A DNA stretch of 64,000 bases from Cladopsammia gracilis (lineage: Eukaryota > Cnidaria > Anthozoa > Scleractinia > Dendrophylliidae): NCBI GenBank assembly GCA_022457155.1, contig JAJGOT010000017.1, positions 2,578,501 to 2,642,500 on the forward strand, given 5' to 3'. Below, in pieces: positions 12,285-22,417 of this stretch. Within the stretch, counting starts at the first letter, position 1. Each line of letters starts with the position of its first letter. The notes beneath the pieces are model-generated. The model ran no database searches, was not told where the DNA came from, and was given only the letters and a program-made list of their open reading frames with translations. The position numbers were made by a program, and so were the translations under genes.

Positions 12285-12329
12285 CTTGGTAACAGTAAAA
12301 ATATTTTAATTAGGGCATACTTAGCTTGC

Positions 12330-12388
12330 AATGAAAAACAACAAATCAACTTTGCCTTGCTGCAAAGTTGATTTGTTGTTTTTCCATT
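12330..12388. repeat. Short perfect hairpin
   Basis: A 26-base arm (12,330-12,355) is followed after six bases by its complement (12,362-12,388) with one bulged base. It lies in intron 1 of the minus-strand gene. Probably a MITE relic; a structured RNA is possible but unsupported. Confidence 0.6.
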
Positions 12389-12939
12389 ACTTACTTTTTA
12401 TTTTACCTATTTTGCATTTTTAAACTGGTCTGAGGGAACAGTATTGTACCTCATTAGTATTCTTTATATAAAAAGTTGCTCTCATTAATATTCTTTTTTG
12501 AGAGTTAAAGAGTTAAAGAATACTAATGGGGTAAAATATAATCAGCCCCACACTCCCCTGGGACTGAAATCAAATCTGCCACTAGCTTTTCAGAATGACC
12601 ATAGATTACCAGGTATAAAGGTCCATGCACGTGATGGATTTGCATTGTGTGATAGGCTAATATGCACATGAATTATTAATGAGTGTTTGAAACTCAAATA
12701 AAGGATAATAATCATTTTAGAACAAGTGAAATATTTTGACAAAAAAAATGTATTGCATTTTAATTCACTGTGCGTTCAGTTGCTTTTCTGGTCAGTTTGA
12801 AATTGTTGAAAATTGTGGAATTGGTAAGGGCTTTGAAAAAATCCAAAAGAGTCAATATTAGTTGTTGCTTGGAAACTACACTGTTAGGCTAGCCCATCTA
12901 AATATAGTTTATCTCTAAAAACAATGCAACCAGACTAAC

Positions 12940-13044
12940 CTTGGAACCTGCCTGAGGGGCCTCATGTTCAAATTCAGTTGTATGATCACTTAGTTGAGAC
13001 TTTGCCACCTTCTTCTTTCTTGCTACCTTGCCAAGAGCTTTCAT
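12940..13044 (-). CDS. Exon 1 (start) of an unrecognised minus-strand host gene
   Basis: An ATG at 13,044 opens 35 codons (MKALGKVARKKKVAKSQLSD..., basic) and ends at a GTTAGT donor after 12,940 in phase 0. The basic start followed by an acidic tail suggests a soluble nuclear or cytosolic protein, but no family is recognised. The three exons join in phase 0 without any stop. Confidence 0.5.
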
Positions 13045-13964
13045 TTTTCTGCATATAATCAATTAAAACCTCCCACGTAATGGTACCACATGTGGTCAAG
13101 ACAGTGAGTGTGAAAGTGCCAGAATAGAAATTACAATCTGCAACAAGGATGAATTACATATGTAAAAACCAGATACTCAATAACCTGATACATATGGTTT
13201 AAAGTCATGCCACTGATTACAGAAGCAGTTATACGTACAAAGCTGGGCAATGCAGTTCAAAAAGAACCCAGAAGCAGACATTTTAGTGATTATCACTATG
13301 ATGGCAGTGACAATAATTGAAGGTTACCATAAGCCAACTCATGAATATGAAAATAATGATCTAAATAAAATATTCTGCACTCCTCTGGAACCTCCTCTCT
13401 CATGGGGGCAAACTTCACTTCTCAGGATCATGTTGGCACTTCCCTCTGTAATGCCCTCCCCACAATAGGGTTAAACACATTACACATAATGTCAACAAAG
13501 AATAGCACTATCTCAGATGACTGTCTCAGATGCAGACTTGAGGTCAGCCAAATATCAGCTTTTGTTTTTGCTCAGCCGAAAAAAATATCAGTTAGTGGGC
13601 TGCTTTCACATTGATTCCGATGAAAAATTTTCAACCATTACTAGTTTTTTTTCCTGAAGCAGGCTCTCAAGTTACAGTTACGAAATAAACCAAATATTTT
13701 ATTGATAACAAAAGCTAACTAAAAAAATCTTATTTTACAATTAATTTCACTTAAAAACTATTCAGTCAAAGGATTAAAAAAATTCATTCCTGTAAAAATG
13801 CATCATATATTCGTCAAATAAAAAAAAATTCAATTACAAAACAGTTCATTTCAACTAAACTAAATTAACAAGCTCAGGCCATTATCACACACCTTTGGGT
13901 AGCGTTTAAGCGGCAGTCATCAATGAAATCCCCTTGATCCCCCGAAATTGATCTGTGGCTTAAA
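13045..13964. other. Intergenic, no gene recognised
   Basis: AT-rich sequence upstream of the minus-strand start at 13,044. Two overlapping plus-strand frames (13,250-13,614) have no recognisable motif and no splice context. Nothing else seen. Confidence 0.45.
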
Positions 13965-14100
13965 TAGTAATAATAATATAATAATAATAATAATAATAAT
14001 AATAAAATAATAATAATATTTATATAATTTTACCAGGGTAAACCCTTCAGCAAAAGCTGTTACAAATGGGTGCCCTGGGCACAGATTCAAGGTAAGCAGA
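13965..14100 (-). repeat. AAT/TTA microsatellite with retroelement-like 3' tail
   Basis: An (AAT)n tract at 13,965-14,016 is followed by a segment containing ACCAGGGTAAACCC and GGTGCCCTGGG. On the minus strand this reads as a short tail ending in TTA repeats, the usual shape of a CR1/L2-type LINE or SINE 3' end. Element identity is inferred. Confidence 0.4.
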
Positions 14101-16660
14101 GAGAGTTCGCTAAAGATAAAGGTCCATAACTTGTAGAGAGTTGAAACTTGTTTCAGTCAATGTTGTACATGAATCCATTGCTATTTTTTTTTATTTTTGT
14201 GGCACACGGTGAGCAAACTTGATTAAAAAGTGTAAAGTTTTTCACAGCAAGCATTCCCATCTTTTGAAGCACTTGTTACATGTTTGTTTACATTGAAACT
14301 TGTTTCCGGTTTTGTGCTGATTGGCCAAATTCTGACAGCTCGACCAGTAGGGAGTTTGTGGGGAGCATTGGGGTGGCATTCAAATTTGTGAAACATGGGT
14401 GCAAGCTCTTGCTCCTTCCCCCCACCCCAACCCCTAAGCCCGAGAGGTTGCTCGCAGGCTAATTTGGAGTGAAAAAATTAATAATCAGCACTGGCTATTA
14501 TTTTAAGTCGAGGAAATATGGTATATAAATAACATTAATTGATTGATATAATATTTATGACCCAATTCCATCGACATTGGTTTGTAACAGCCTGCAAATG
14601 TTGTACAATGAGTCATTCCATTTAATATCCGCACCTCCCCTACTGAGGAACAATTATGAATTTTATCCCTTAGGAAAAAAATCAAAGTGCTGTCACATTT
14701 CCCCTTCAGAGAAGGGAAGATGTTTTTGATTGATAAAAGGTACCGAAATAGCTACTCCTTCAGAAATGACTCTTGAACCCCTCCCCTATGATTTCCCTGG
14801 TCCTCAATAGGGGGCCGGGGGGTACATAAATGGAATGGCCCAATATGAATAACCCGAGGTCCAATGATAAGACATGTACATGTACATTCACAATAAGAGT
14901 TTCTATGCAAAATTTGAACTGATACTTCTATGTTGTCTGTTTAGTTCATGTTTCTTTGCATCACTTTTGGCGCTAGTTTCTTCCAATTTCAAGATAATAA
15001 AAGTAAGCTTAAACCAGGCTCTAGTCATAATCAACACGAGTATTTCAGCCGGGACAGTGTCCCTTTATAAACCGACATGTCATCGGTTTCAGTTGTCGGT
15101 TCGATCGCTGAATGTAGAACTGCTGATCAGAGATTTCTTCTGACACCTGATCAAACAGTCTGGAGCTAATAAAAAGCTTACCTCCAAGGCCAAACGTCAT
15201 AAGCAAATCTTCTGTTGTATGATTACAAATCATGCACAAAACGTCTCATTATACTGTTTCTGTCATGTAATACTACATGAACTGTCCACTCTGCCACAGG
15301 ACAACCAAGCTCATGTTACGGTCGATTTTTGGCCAAGAAATCGCCAAAATTCGCCGTTTTCAGCCGCAAGGATGACAACAAACAAAGTATAAGTTAATAT
15401 TATGTTTATTTTGAGCTTATGTGTAAATAGTTATGGCAGTATGTTACGATAATGCGATCCTTTCGGTATTCCCCGTACATGAATTATCGGCTCATCCTCG
15501 GTGAGGGGGCATAGAATGGTAAATAGACCCTTCCACGGTTTTTTTCAACTTTTGATATTGGCCATGTAGCGAGAATCTAATGACACTGCTGGAAAGAGCA
15601 CCTCAAAATTAGTAAAATAGCCAAGTATGTGAGTCGTATCATGTAAAATCGCAAAGTTATAGCTTCGCGAAGTCGGGAAATTTTACAGACGTTTGTATGC
15701 TGGGGGCACAAACTTGGTTTTTCTCCGATATTTTCAAGACCATTTAAGATTAGTAATGCCGTTTTCATAGCTGTTCATTTATCCTTGAGACACATTTTGG
15801 TAAAGTTTGGCGACAACCGGTTGCTATCGTAACGAGATATGACGTCATAAGTAACATGGGGTCAAGCCATTTTTGAAGAAAAATGCATGTTTTCACATTT
15901 TTTCAGCGAAAAAAAAACATATAAAATGCTACCAAAAGCATCAAAATGTTAATTGTATGTTATTTTACAACTCTAGCAAACAATATTTGCAATTTCTGCA
16001 TTTTCCCGATAAATTTGAATTTTAGTGAAATCCAAGATGGCGGCCGTTTGGCAGCCATTTTGGATGACGTCACGGACCCCCAGCAGCGTTACAACCCATA
16101 ATATTTACCTTACCTTGTAGAGCACATCGCGGGCTATCGATTTGATGTAAAATATTTCCGAAATATTGCAACATCGCAAAAACCCAAGGCAACCCCCCCC
16201 CCCCCACACCCCCCCGCTTGTACCATGGTTGGGTATACGTTTGCGTGTACGTCCGAGGGTTAAAGGCCCCTATAAAACGAATATGATAATTTATGTCATT
16301 TTACACAATTTATTACTGAGTGCAAATTGCAGTGTAGCCAATGTGAATTGCAACAAGAACTGGTTTGTACTTGAGTTGCAATTTTGTTTTAAGAAAACTA
16401 AATAACATGGAATAATGGATATAAAAGAAATGTAGCTATTTCCATGTTCAAATTATATGTATATTTAGTAGCATACAATGTATTGCAATAACCATAAATA
16501 AAGCAGGCAGCACTCAGAATCCATGTTTATTTTTATATGGCAGTTGCCTATCACAGCAAAACTCAGGCTTTTTATTTTTGTTATTTTTGGCAGGGCCCTT
16601 CTGGATAATTACAGTTACATTGCTAAATGGGCCACCCTGCCTAAGTAAAGTTTATATCGA
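14101..16660. other. Non-coding repeat-like sequence
   Basis: No gene found. The segment 15,300-16,280 is rich in GACGTCA, CCAAGATGGCGGCC and CCATTTTGG motifs and has a poly-C run at 16,190-16,217, features of non-autonomous elements, but I could not define termini. Frames of 60-90 codons on both strands show no domain. Confidence 0.4.
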
Positions 16661-16664
16661 TCAG

Positions 16665-17075
16665 CACATTTTTTAAGTACTTCTGTTGACTTTTAAAGCC
16701 TTGCATGACCTTGCTCCTTGTTACTAAGTAAAAAACATTACAAGCCATCTAGATGTCTCAGATCTCATCTCATCACCTGCTACATGTCCCCGCTAGCAAG
16801 TGTAAAGTAATTTGATGACAAGTCTTTTTCTATAGCAGCACCATCACTATTAAACAAGCTTCGTAGTGAAATACATAAAGTTAAAGCTTAAAATGTTCTT
16901 GTTTTGGTTCGCTTTAATTTTAGTAACTTAATTGTTTTTTCATTTTAATTTCAGCGGTAATTTCAACTGTTAAATGTTGTATATTAGAGATTCACTATTT
17001 TTTAATTTGTAAAGCGCTTAGAACTATATTGTATACATTAGGTGCAAAATAAATAATATATTATTATTGTTATAT
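16665..17075 (+). mobile_element. CR1/L2-like LINE 3' fragment
   Basis: A decayed plus-strand frame includes LKALHDLAPCY-like and HHLLHVPASK-like segments, typical of the C-terminus of CR1/L2/jockey-type reverse transcriptases. It is followed by a 3' UTR with GTAAAGCGCTTAGAAC and a terminal ATTATTATTG-type microsatellite. A short related block at about 49,975-50,035 shares GCAGGGCCC...GGGCCACCC...AATAAAGTTTA with 16,590-16,650. Confidence 0.5.
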
Positions 17076-17436
17076 TTATTAAGGTTTTTCTTATTGCAAT
17101 AAGGTTACTTAGGTTGTTAATACCATCTACCAAAACTTCGGGAAATTCGGAAAGTGCTGTTTTTGTCATACGCTTTCAGCAGAGCTAATAGAAACTGTCT
17201 TTCTGATTGACGACTGTGCCATGTACTAAAATGATAGATGAACTGTAACCGCTCAAATGGTTGAAAAAGTTGAAATTCGCCCTAATAAGCTTTCTTTGGC
17301 TGCTTCCCGTAAAATGTCGCGTGTACAATGATAAATGTTTTTCCCGAATGTTTTTGAAAATGGTAAAAGTACAACCTTAAGTCAACCTACCGCTTGGTTA
17401 CATCTCAGTAATCTTCCCTTAAGCAAGCTGCCAAAT

Positions 17437-17677
17437 CTAAAACATTACGTTATGTAAAGGCAAAATTCCTTTTTTAGAACTTTTCTTCACCATCAACAAC
17501 ATCAATCTCTGCTGTCTTCGACTCTTTGACCTGATAATAATCCTTGGTTCGTCCAACAAATCAAAATCAAAATATTCCACTTCCTGAAGCATCTGCTTTT
17601 CCAGCCTTCCCACCAGTTCCTGAAAACTCGGTCTCTCATCTGGGTTTCGTTTCCAACACTCCAACATCACGGCATAG
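17437..17677 (-). CDS. RTK gene, last exon: kinase C-lobe end and C-terminal tail
   Basis: Starts after an AG at 17,678-17,679 and runs to the stop at 17,437. It carries YAVMLECWKRNPDERPSF, the conserved CW-x6-RP signature that closes protein tyrosine kinase domains, then a 50-residue tail with acidic YFDFDLLDE (a possible tyrosine phosphorylation site) and a basic segment rich in K and R. The junction to the preceding exon splits a tyrosine-adjacent codon (TT|C) and keeps the frame. This exon and its two upstream neighbours are now separated from the rest of the kinase by the Polinton at 19,607-34,894. Confidence 0.85.
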
Positions 17678-18374
17678 CTAAAAGGTAAGAAAAGGAACAG
17701 CGATTTCAGTGGTTGGGATGATTCTGTTAAGCTCTGTTACAATACCATTCTATCGGACAAGCACAAGTTTGATCCATCAGCTCATTTGTTTTCGAAACTT
17801 TCTTCACTGGGAAATTTAAGATACAGTTTACATGTCCTGGAAGAAATATGTAGGCCAGGCAGGCATTCCAGGAGTTTTGTAAAAAACTATATATATGCTT
17901 CGCGCTATACATCGATTAAAACTTAAATCCCATTTATCGCAGTAAAATTACGATGATCGTATGACTAGGAGGAAAATGTTTTCCAGCTTCTACTGCCCGC
18001 AAATTGAAGTCTCCATGTTTCCTAAGTTTGGCGATGAAAACAAGTCTTGCAACAAAAACAAACGAACGATTTATCTTAACCTTGAATTACCACTGAAACC
18101 TTTGAATTTTTGTCATGTTTGTTCCCATCATGCACGGCAACATTTTGCATGGAAGGGTTTATTCATATGGTAGTGTGATTTTGGTGCAGTACAACTTACA
18201 ACTGAGTTTTATAGAACCAAAACTACATTAGTAACACATGATCAATTACAATAGACACAGATCACCAGGGGGCAATTTAATAACAACAACAACAACAACA
18301 ATAATAATAATATTAATAATAATAATTCAAATGCATGGAGGGAAGGCAAAGTTCTAGTGTGACCAGCGGCTTAC
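17678..18374. other. RTK intron
   Basis: No conserved coding sequence. Contains a short AAC/AAT microsatellite at 18,283-18,327 near the following exon. Confidence 0.6.
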
Positions 18375-18471
18375 AAATTATCGGAGCACAAGTCAGGTTT
18401 TTCCATTCTGTATTCCGTCTTGAGAAGCATCATGAGGTCTGCGTTGTTTAACAACGGATACGGTGAACCAC
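18375..18471 (-). CDS. RTK gene, kinase C-lobe exon
   Basis: A 97-nt exon flanked by AG (18,472-18,473) and a GTAAGC donor. It encodes GSPYPLLNNADLMMLLKTEY and continues RMEKPDLCSDN, corresponding to the helix F-G region of receptor tyrosine kinases (the G-x-PYP motif after the WE-x-x-x-G turn). Phases match both neighbours (enters after one base, leaves after two). Confidence 0.87.
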
Positions 18472-18735
18472 CTGTAAGGAAATAGATACAGCTCAGTTAA
18501 AAAGTGCTTGAAATAAGAAACAAAACAACGATGGTCTAATGTTGTTCCAACGACCACCGATATAGATTCCGCCAAAAGCAAAGCTAGGCAATGCTTCTAA
18601 GTTGTACAGACTAAAAATTGTAAAAATTATCTAACTCATTTCAGTTACTTGTATTAGCTATAGATTCATTGCAAAGCTGGAAAAAAGACGTTGATAATGG
18701 CAATGCATGATAGCAAAACATATTTTAATAGTTAC

Positions 18736-18776
18736 CAAGAGTTCCAATTTCCCACATGACGACTCCGTAAGACCAG
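18736..18776 (-). CDS. RTK gene, 41-nt kinase exon (WSYG-VVMWE)
   Basis: A very short exon between AG (18,777-18,778) and a GTAAC donor. It encodes WSYGVVMWEIGTL, the invariant helix F of tyrosine kinases. Its first base completes the valine codon begun by the last two bases of the exon at 34,896-35,107, so in the uninterrupted gene the two were adjacent. In this allele a 15.3-kb Polinton lies between them at the donor site. Confidence 0.87.
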
Positions 18777-18900
18777 CTAAGAATGAAAGAAAACGAAAAA
18801 AAAAAAACGTTTAAAAGCTAAACACTTAGTCTTTTTATTTGCTCAAGGGAAAAGTGGCATCCACCAGGTACCACTGTATAAAATATATGAAATTATTACT

Positions 18901-19578
18901 CTCAGGTATATTAAGGACTGGGTCTGCCCCTATTTTATCAAAAAAGTAAGGGGGGTGGTCTATCTTCAAAAAGAAACGTGTCATAAGTATGAGACTTGGC
19001 AACGACATTCAACTCGTTAAGATAGTCCTTTTTGACGTTGATGTTTCCATGGCAACCTATCACGTGACCAATTCAGCTTTTACTTCTAGTTTGTTCCTTC
19101 AGTGCTCTTGCAGACAAGGAAAAATTGTATTTTCTGAGAATTTTAAGTGGTATTATTTCTACTCTTTTAAGGTACTTTCCAAATGTAACTGGAAACGTGG
19201 TCCACCTTCGTGGCATGACTGTTTTCTGATGTTTGCGTGACAGCAAAATCATGACATTTCAATCGTTACGTGACCTGGACACGCCTTCCAGTTAGTTTCG
19301 TGTATGACTTTGCGCACTTAAAAATATCCAAACGATATTTTGTCAGTCAGAGTGGTTTAAGTTCTCCTGCACTTAGCCTAAAGAAAAACATGGAAATTTG
19401 ATACCTTAATCAGTTGCGTGACTCTTTTCGTGACAACTTCATATCAAAATTAACCTTTTGTATCAAGTTAAAGCCTTTGGCCAAGTTTCATATCAATATG
19501 TTCCATACTTTATGAGATAGACCACCCCCCTTATTTTTTGGATGTACCGTAACTGACCCAGGCCTTAATATACCTGAG
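18901..19578. mobile_element. MITE-like element with about 60-bp imperfect inverted termini
   Basis: The left end (CTCAGGTATATTAAGGACTG...) is mirrored at the right (…CCTTAATATACCTGAG), and a shared inner AAGGGGGGTGGTCTATC block extends the inverted similarity to about 60 bases. 678 bp, no transposase. It sits in the RTK intron 22 bp from the target site of the Polinton. Target duplications could not be fixed by eye. Confidence 0.65.
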
Positions 19579-19600
19579 CTGCTGTTAGATGCGACACTTA

Positions 19601-19606
19601 CACATC
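19601..19606. repeat. Polinton target-site duplication, left copy
   Basis: CACATC immediately precedes the left TIR and is repeated at 34,895-34,900 immediately after the right TIR. Six bases is the usual Polinton target duplication. On the RTK-sense (minus) strand it reads GATGTG: exon bases GATGT plus the first G of the original GTAAGT donor, whose TAAGT remainder is at 19,596-19,600. Confidence 0.95.
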
Positions 19607-19763
19607 AGTAGTAGTAGAAGGCTGAAGATAAGCCCCGTTACTGTATAGGTAGGTATAGTTTGGTATAGGTATAGGTATAGGTAACTTATTAATATGTATT
19701 ATCAATTACCTATACCTTTTGTGTTAATAAATGACTAGGGATAGTGCCTAGGTAAATCATTAA
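19607..19763 (+). repeat. Polinton left terminal inverted repeat
   Basis: 157 bp matching the reverse complement of 34,738-34,894 at every base I compared. It starts with AG, as Polinton ends do, and contains a short TATAGG-rich microrepeat (GGTATAGGTATAGGTATAGG at about 19,661-19,680). Confidence 0.95.
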
Positions 19764-19960
19764 TATGCATTAGTGGATAGGTGGATTAGGTGCCTAGTAA
19801 GTGCCTAGGTGCCTAGGTGATGACGTAGTTTGGGATAGGTAACTTATTAATATGTATTTATCATGACGTCAATTACCTATACCTTTTTTGTTAATAAATG
19901 ACTAGGGATAGTGCCTAGGTAAATAATTGATATGTACATAATTACCTTCCGCACCCATTT
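19764..19960 (+). repeat. Extra block at the left end holding a partial second TIR copy
   Basis: About 197 bp present only at the left end. Within it, 19,838-19,933 repeats the inner TIR segment 19,678-19,768 with a 10-bp insertion (around GACGTC) and a few substitutions. Beyond it the two ends of the element become similar again, so this is a partial duplication or insertion between TIR and subterminal region. Confidence 0.8.
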
Positions 19961-20060
19961 CAAAACAATAGACATGCCCAGACTCGCCCGCTCTATTCAC
20001 ACCCTGATTGGATCTTAAGATTTGTATTGTTTGTTTGAATAAAAAGCGTGGATTTTTTGA
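19961..20060 (+). promoter_or_regulatory. Left subterminal repeat with promoter-like elements
   Basis: Matches the reverse complement of 34,632-34,740 imperfectly, including the shared GCCCGCTCTATTCACACCCT followed by GATTGGATCTT (CCAAT box on the other strand) and a TATA-like AATAAAAAGCG at 20,038-20,048. It lies just upstream of the first gene at this end; the counterpart lies upstream of the polymerase start, so both probably drive inward transcription. Promoter function is inferred. Confidence 0.55.
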
Positions 20061-20096
20061 ATTATTATCACTCTCAGTCGTAATCGTTATTACAAG

Positions 20097-20711
20097 ATGT
20101 TTTCAAACATTCAAGTCGAATCGAGCTCTAAACCTCTTTTGACAGTCGATGAAGTTGAAAAAGTCCAAAGGCAAAAGATAGCTAGTCTTGTTGGTCATGT
20201 CTTCCAGCTTACGTATGCTGCGATGCTTGATTCTCTCATTCAAGAAGCAAAAGTGAATCGCTGTTATGGTTGCGCTATTGACCATCCAAGTCAAAGGCAA
20301 CACTCGTGTCTCATGATGGATAGCGAAGATGCGTGGATGTATTACCGAGAAGATGTGGTGGAAAACATCGATCTCAACATCGTTCTGAAAACCGCCGAGA
20401 GTGTGTGCAGCGCTCTTGGTTTCAAGTTAGCCAAGTCGTGGGAAGCGTACGTGACTGAATTACCAAAGCTGCCTTGGACCAGTATGTACCTTACCTCCTT
20501 GGAACTCGAAGATTGCGGAGAAGATCTTAAAAGTCGTATCCTGTATACTATTTACTACGGGCCTTGTGGACTGAAGTGCAAAGATCCCAGTGCTATGGAA
20601 ATTGACAGCCAAGTTGAAGTTCAATGCCCTGAGACTGTTGTTAGAAAAGAAGAACAACCAATGGACCTTGACGTTGTAATTAATGCTATTCAAAACAAAT
20701 TGTGTCTATAA
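20097..20711 (+). CDS. Polinton-associated unknown protein with C/H motif
   Basis: 204 residues, first gene from the left end, start ATG at 20,097 preceded by CGTTATTACAAG. A compact Cys/His cluster CYGCAIDHPSQRQHSCLM at about residues 57-74 could bind zinc. The N-terminal third is helical (helix around residues 15-52); the tail after residue 165 is acidic and contains EEQPMDLD. No catalytic motif or signal peptide is seen. Position next to the left end suggests an early or regulatory protein. An AATAAA follows at 20,716. Function unknown. Confidence 0.8.
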   Translation: MFSNIQVESSSKPLLTVDEVEKVQRQKIASLVGHVFQLTYAAMLDSLIQEAKVNRCYGCAIDHPSQRQHSCLMMDSEDAWMYYREDVVENIDLNIVLKTAESVCSALGFKLAKSWEAYVTELPKLPWTSMYLTSLELEDCGEDLKSRILYTIYYGPCGLKCKDPSAMEIDSQVEVQCPETVVRKEEQPMDLDVVINAIQNKLCL

Positions 20712-20713
20712 AA
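20706..20713 (+). promoter_or_regulatory. TATA-like box upstream of the BH1-motif ORF
   Basis: TATAAAAG overlaps the stop codon of the preceding gene and lies about 55 bases upstream of the ATG at 20,768. It would allow a separate transcript for the small ORF. Inferred from sequence only. Confidence 0.4.
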
Positions 20714-20767
20714 GTAATAAAGCATGTTTATTTGAGTCAGTGTGTGTTTGTCTCTTTCTCAGTTAAC

Positions 20768-21058
20768 ATGGGTATAAGACCTTCCTCGCTTCGATTCCGA
20801 TTTGACCTATACCGCCTTGTAGCACAAAGTATAAGTTTTACTACACCTGAAATTATGTTATCGAAGGAGGGATTTTGCGATCTACCGGGGTCGAAACTAA
20901 GCAAGTTAAAACAACTCCATTCTGAAGTATTCACGCAAGTTAATTGGGGAAGATTATTGGTATTTTTAAATTTTGCCGAACAATTAGGATTGACCGAGGA
21001 GGACTGGGAACGATTATTCCAGTTTCTCGTTCCCACTCTCACCCAGATAGGAGAATAG
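20768..21058 (+). CDS. Small Polinton protein with Bcl-2 BH1-like motif
   Basis: 96 residues from the ATG at 20,768 (context AACATGG). Residues 57-73 read TQVNWGRLLVFLNFAEQ. The NWGR core followed by a hydrophobic helix is the hallmark of the BH1 region of Bcl-2 family proteins, which regulate apoptosis at mitochondria. The preceding LKQLHSEVF helix fits the end of helix 4. The protein is about half the usual Bcl-2 length, has no visible BH2 W-x-x-x-GGW segment and no C-terminal membrane anchor. It may be a minimal homologue, a truncated one, or a chance resemblance. Several large DNA virus families are known to carry Bcl-2 homologues, which makes the placement plausible. It lies between the C/H protein and the integrase on the same strand. 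Confidence 0.5.
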   Translation: MGIRPSSLRFRFDLYRLVAQSISFTTPEIMLSKEGFCDLPGSKLSKLKQLHSEVFTQVNWGRLLVFLNFAEQLGLTEEDWERLFQFLVPTLTQIGE

Positions 21059-21239
21059 ACATATAAGTGAGCACTGTGGAAAGAATAGTCATTTGAGTTC
21101 CGATCGTCAGAGAAGTCACAAGTGATGGGTTGCTGTCCACCTTCACCTTCCTTTGCACTAGAGAGAATTTTTAATCGCATTCGTTGCGTATTTGCTTGTT
21201 GTGGTGGCAAAGTCATTGTACAAAACTCTGAGTTCTGCG

Positions 21240-22310
21240 ATGGAGAAAACTCTCGCCAGCATTTACCTCGATCCGAGTCATCCCGCAAGTTTCGGTGGTT
21301 TGGATGCTGTTTACAGGGCGGTCAAAGAGAAAGGAAAGAGCAAGATTTCTCGTAAACAAGTTGAAGATTGGTTGAGTCAGCAAGACGTTTATACGCTTCA
21401 TAAACCCGCGCGTAGACATTACAAGAGAAGTAGAGTCATTGTTCCCGGCATAAATGCTCAATTCCAAGCTGATTTGGTGGATGTTCAAAGTCTAAGTCGA
21501 TATAACAAGGGTTACAAATACCTCCTCACTTGTCTAGATGTCTTTAGCAAGTATGCTTGGGTCCTTCCTTTGAAGACAAAACAGGGTCAAGAGCTAGTCA
21601 AGGCCTTTCGAACGATTCTATCTTCTGGTCGCAAACCGCTTAAACTTCAAACGGATCAAGGCACGGAGTTTCTTAATCGTGTGTTCCTGAAGTTTCTTCG
21701 TGACAACAACATTGATTTTTTCACAACTAACTCGGGATTAAAGGCGTCGGTGGTTGAGAGATTCAACCGTTCTTTTAAGGGAAAAATGTACAAATTTTTT
21801 ACCGCTAAAAACACACTTACGTATATAGATGTGCTACCACAGTTAGTATCATCTTACAATCATACCTACCATCGCAGTATTAAAATGAAACCAAGCCAGG
21901 TTACCAAGGCCAACGAAACCAAAGTATGGGAAACGTTGTATGGAGATGATGTACACAAGCTTGTTCGTTTCAAATTTGCAGTGGGGGATCGTGTAAGAAT
22001 CAGCAAAGTGAAGCGACTCTTTGAAAAGTCTTACCTTCCCAACTTTACCGAAGAAATTTTTACTGTGTACAAACGAATGTCGCGTCAAGTACCAGTCTAT
22101 AAACTGAAGGATGATGCAGGGGAGATCTTAGATGGAACATTTTACGAATCTGAACTACAGAAAATTATCAAGAATGACGATGTTTATCGTGTGGAAAAGA
22201 TCTTACGCAAGAGAAAGCGTAAAGGCTTAGTTGAATATTTTGTAAAATGGAAAGGTTACCCAGATAAATTTAATAGTTGGGTACCGGAAAGTAATATTTC
22301 AAAGTTGTAA
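21240..22310 (+). CDS. Polinton integrase, retrovirus-like RVE core with C-terminal chromodomain
   Basis: Catalyses insertion of the linear element and produces the 6-bp target duplication. Translation is taken from the ATG at 21,240; the upstream open frame has no ATG. An N-terminal helical DNA-binding region ([20 protein letters not shown]) leads to the RNase H-fold core with acidic residues D (FQADLVD, codon at about 21,471), D (LQTDQGTEF, about 21,654) and E ([11 protein letters not shown], about 21,756); the last two are 33 residues apart. An SH3-like region ([11 protein letters not shown]) follows, then a chromodomain at the end ([20 protein letters not shown]), which may guide insertion to methylated histones. 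356 residues, usual for Polinton integrases. No defects seen. AATAAA at about 22,324. Confidence 0.95.
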   Translation: MEKTLASIYLDPSHPASFGGLDAVYRAVKEKGKSKISRKQVEDWLSQQDVYTLHKPARRHYKRSRVIVPGINAQFQADLVDVQSLSRYNKGYKYLLTCLDVFSKYAWVLPLKTKQGQELVKAFRTILSSGRKPLKLQTDQGTEFLNRVFLKFLRDNNIDFFTTNSGLKASVVERFNRSFKGKMYKFFTAKNTLTYIDVLPQLVSSYNHTYHRSIKMKPSQVTKANETKVWETLYGDDVHKLVRFKFAVGDRVRISKVKRLFEKSYLPNFTEEIFTVYKRMSRQVPVYKLKDDAGEILDGTFYESELQKIIKNDDVYRVEKILRKRKRKGLVEYFVKWKGYPDKFNSWVPESNISKL

Positions 22311-22417
22311 AAGGTATTGTGTGAATAAAGGTATGATTTTATATGAAATAGTTGTAGCGTGGTAAATTATAAAATAAGCCCTCCCTATGTAACAATATCA
22401 TTTGACTTCTAGTGATC

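Noticed and set aside
15300..16280. Possible structured RNA or lncRNA
   Set aside because: Motifs fit repetitive elements and I could define neither promoter nor conserved fold.
18989..19240. 83-codon plus-strand ORF
   Set aside because: Lies wholly inside a MITE-like element between its inverted termini.
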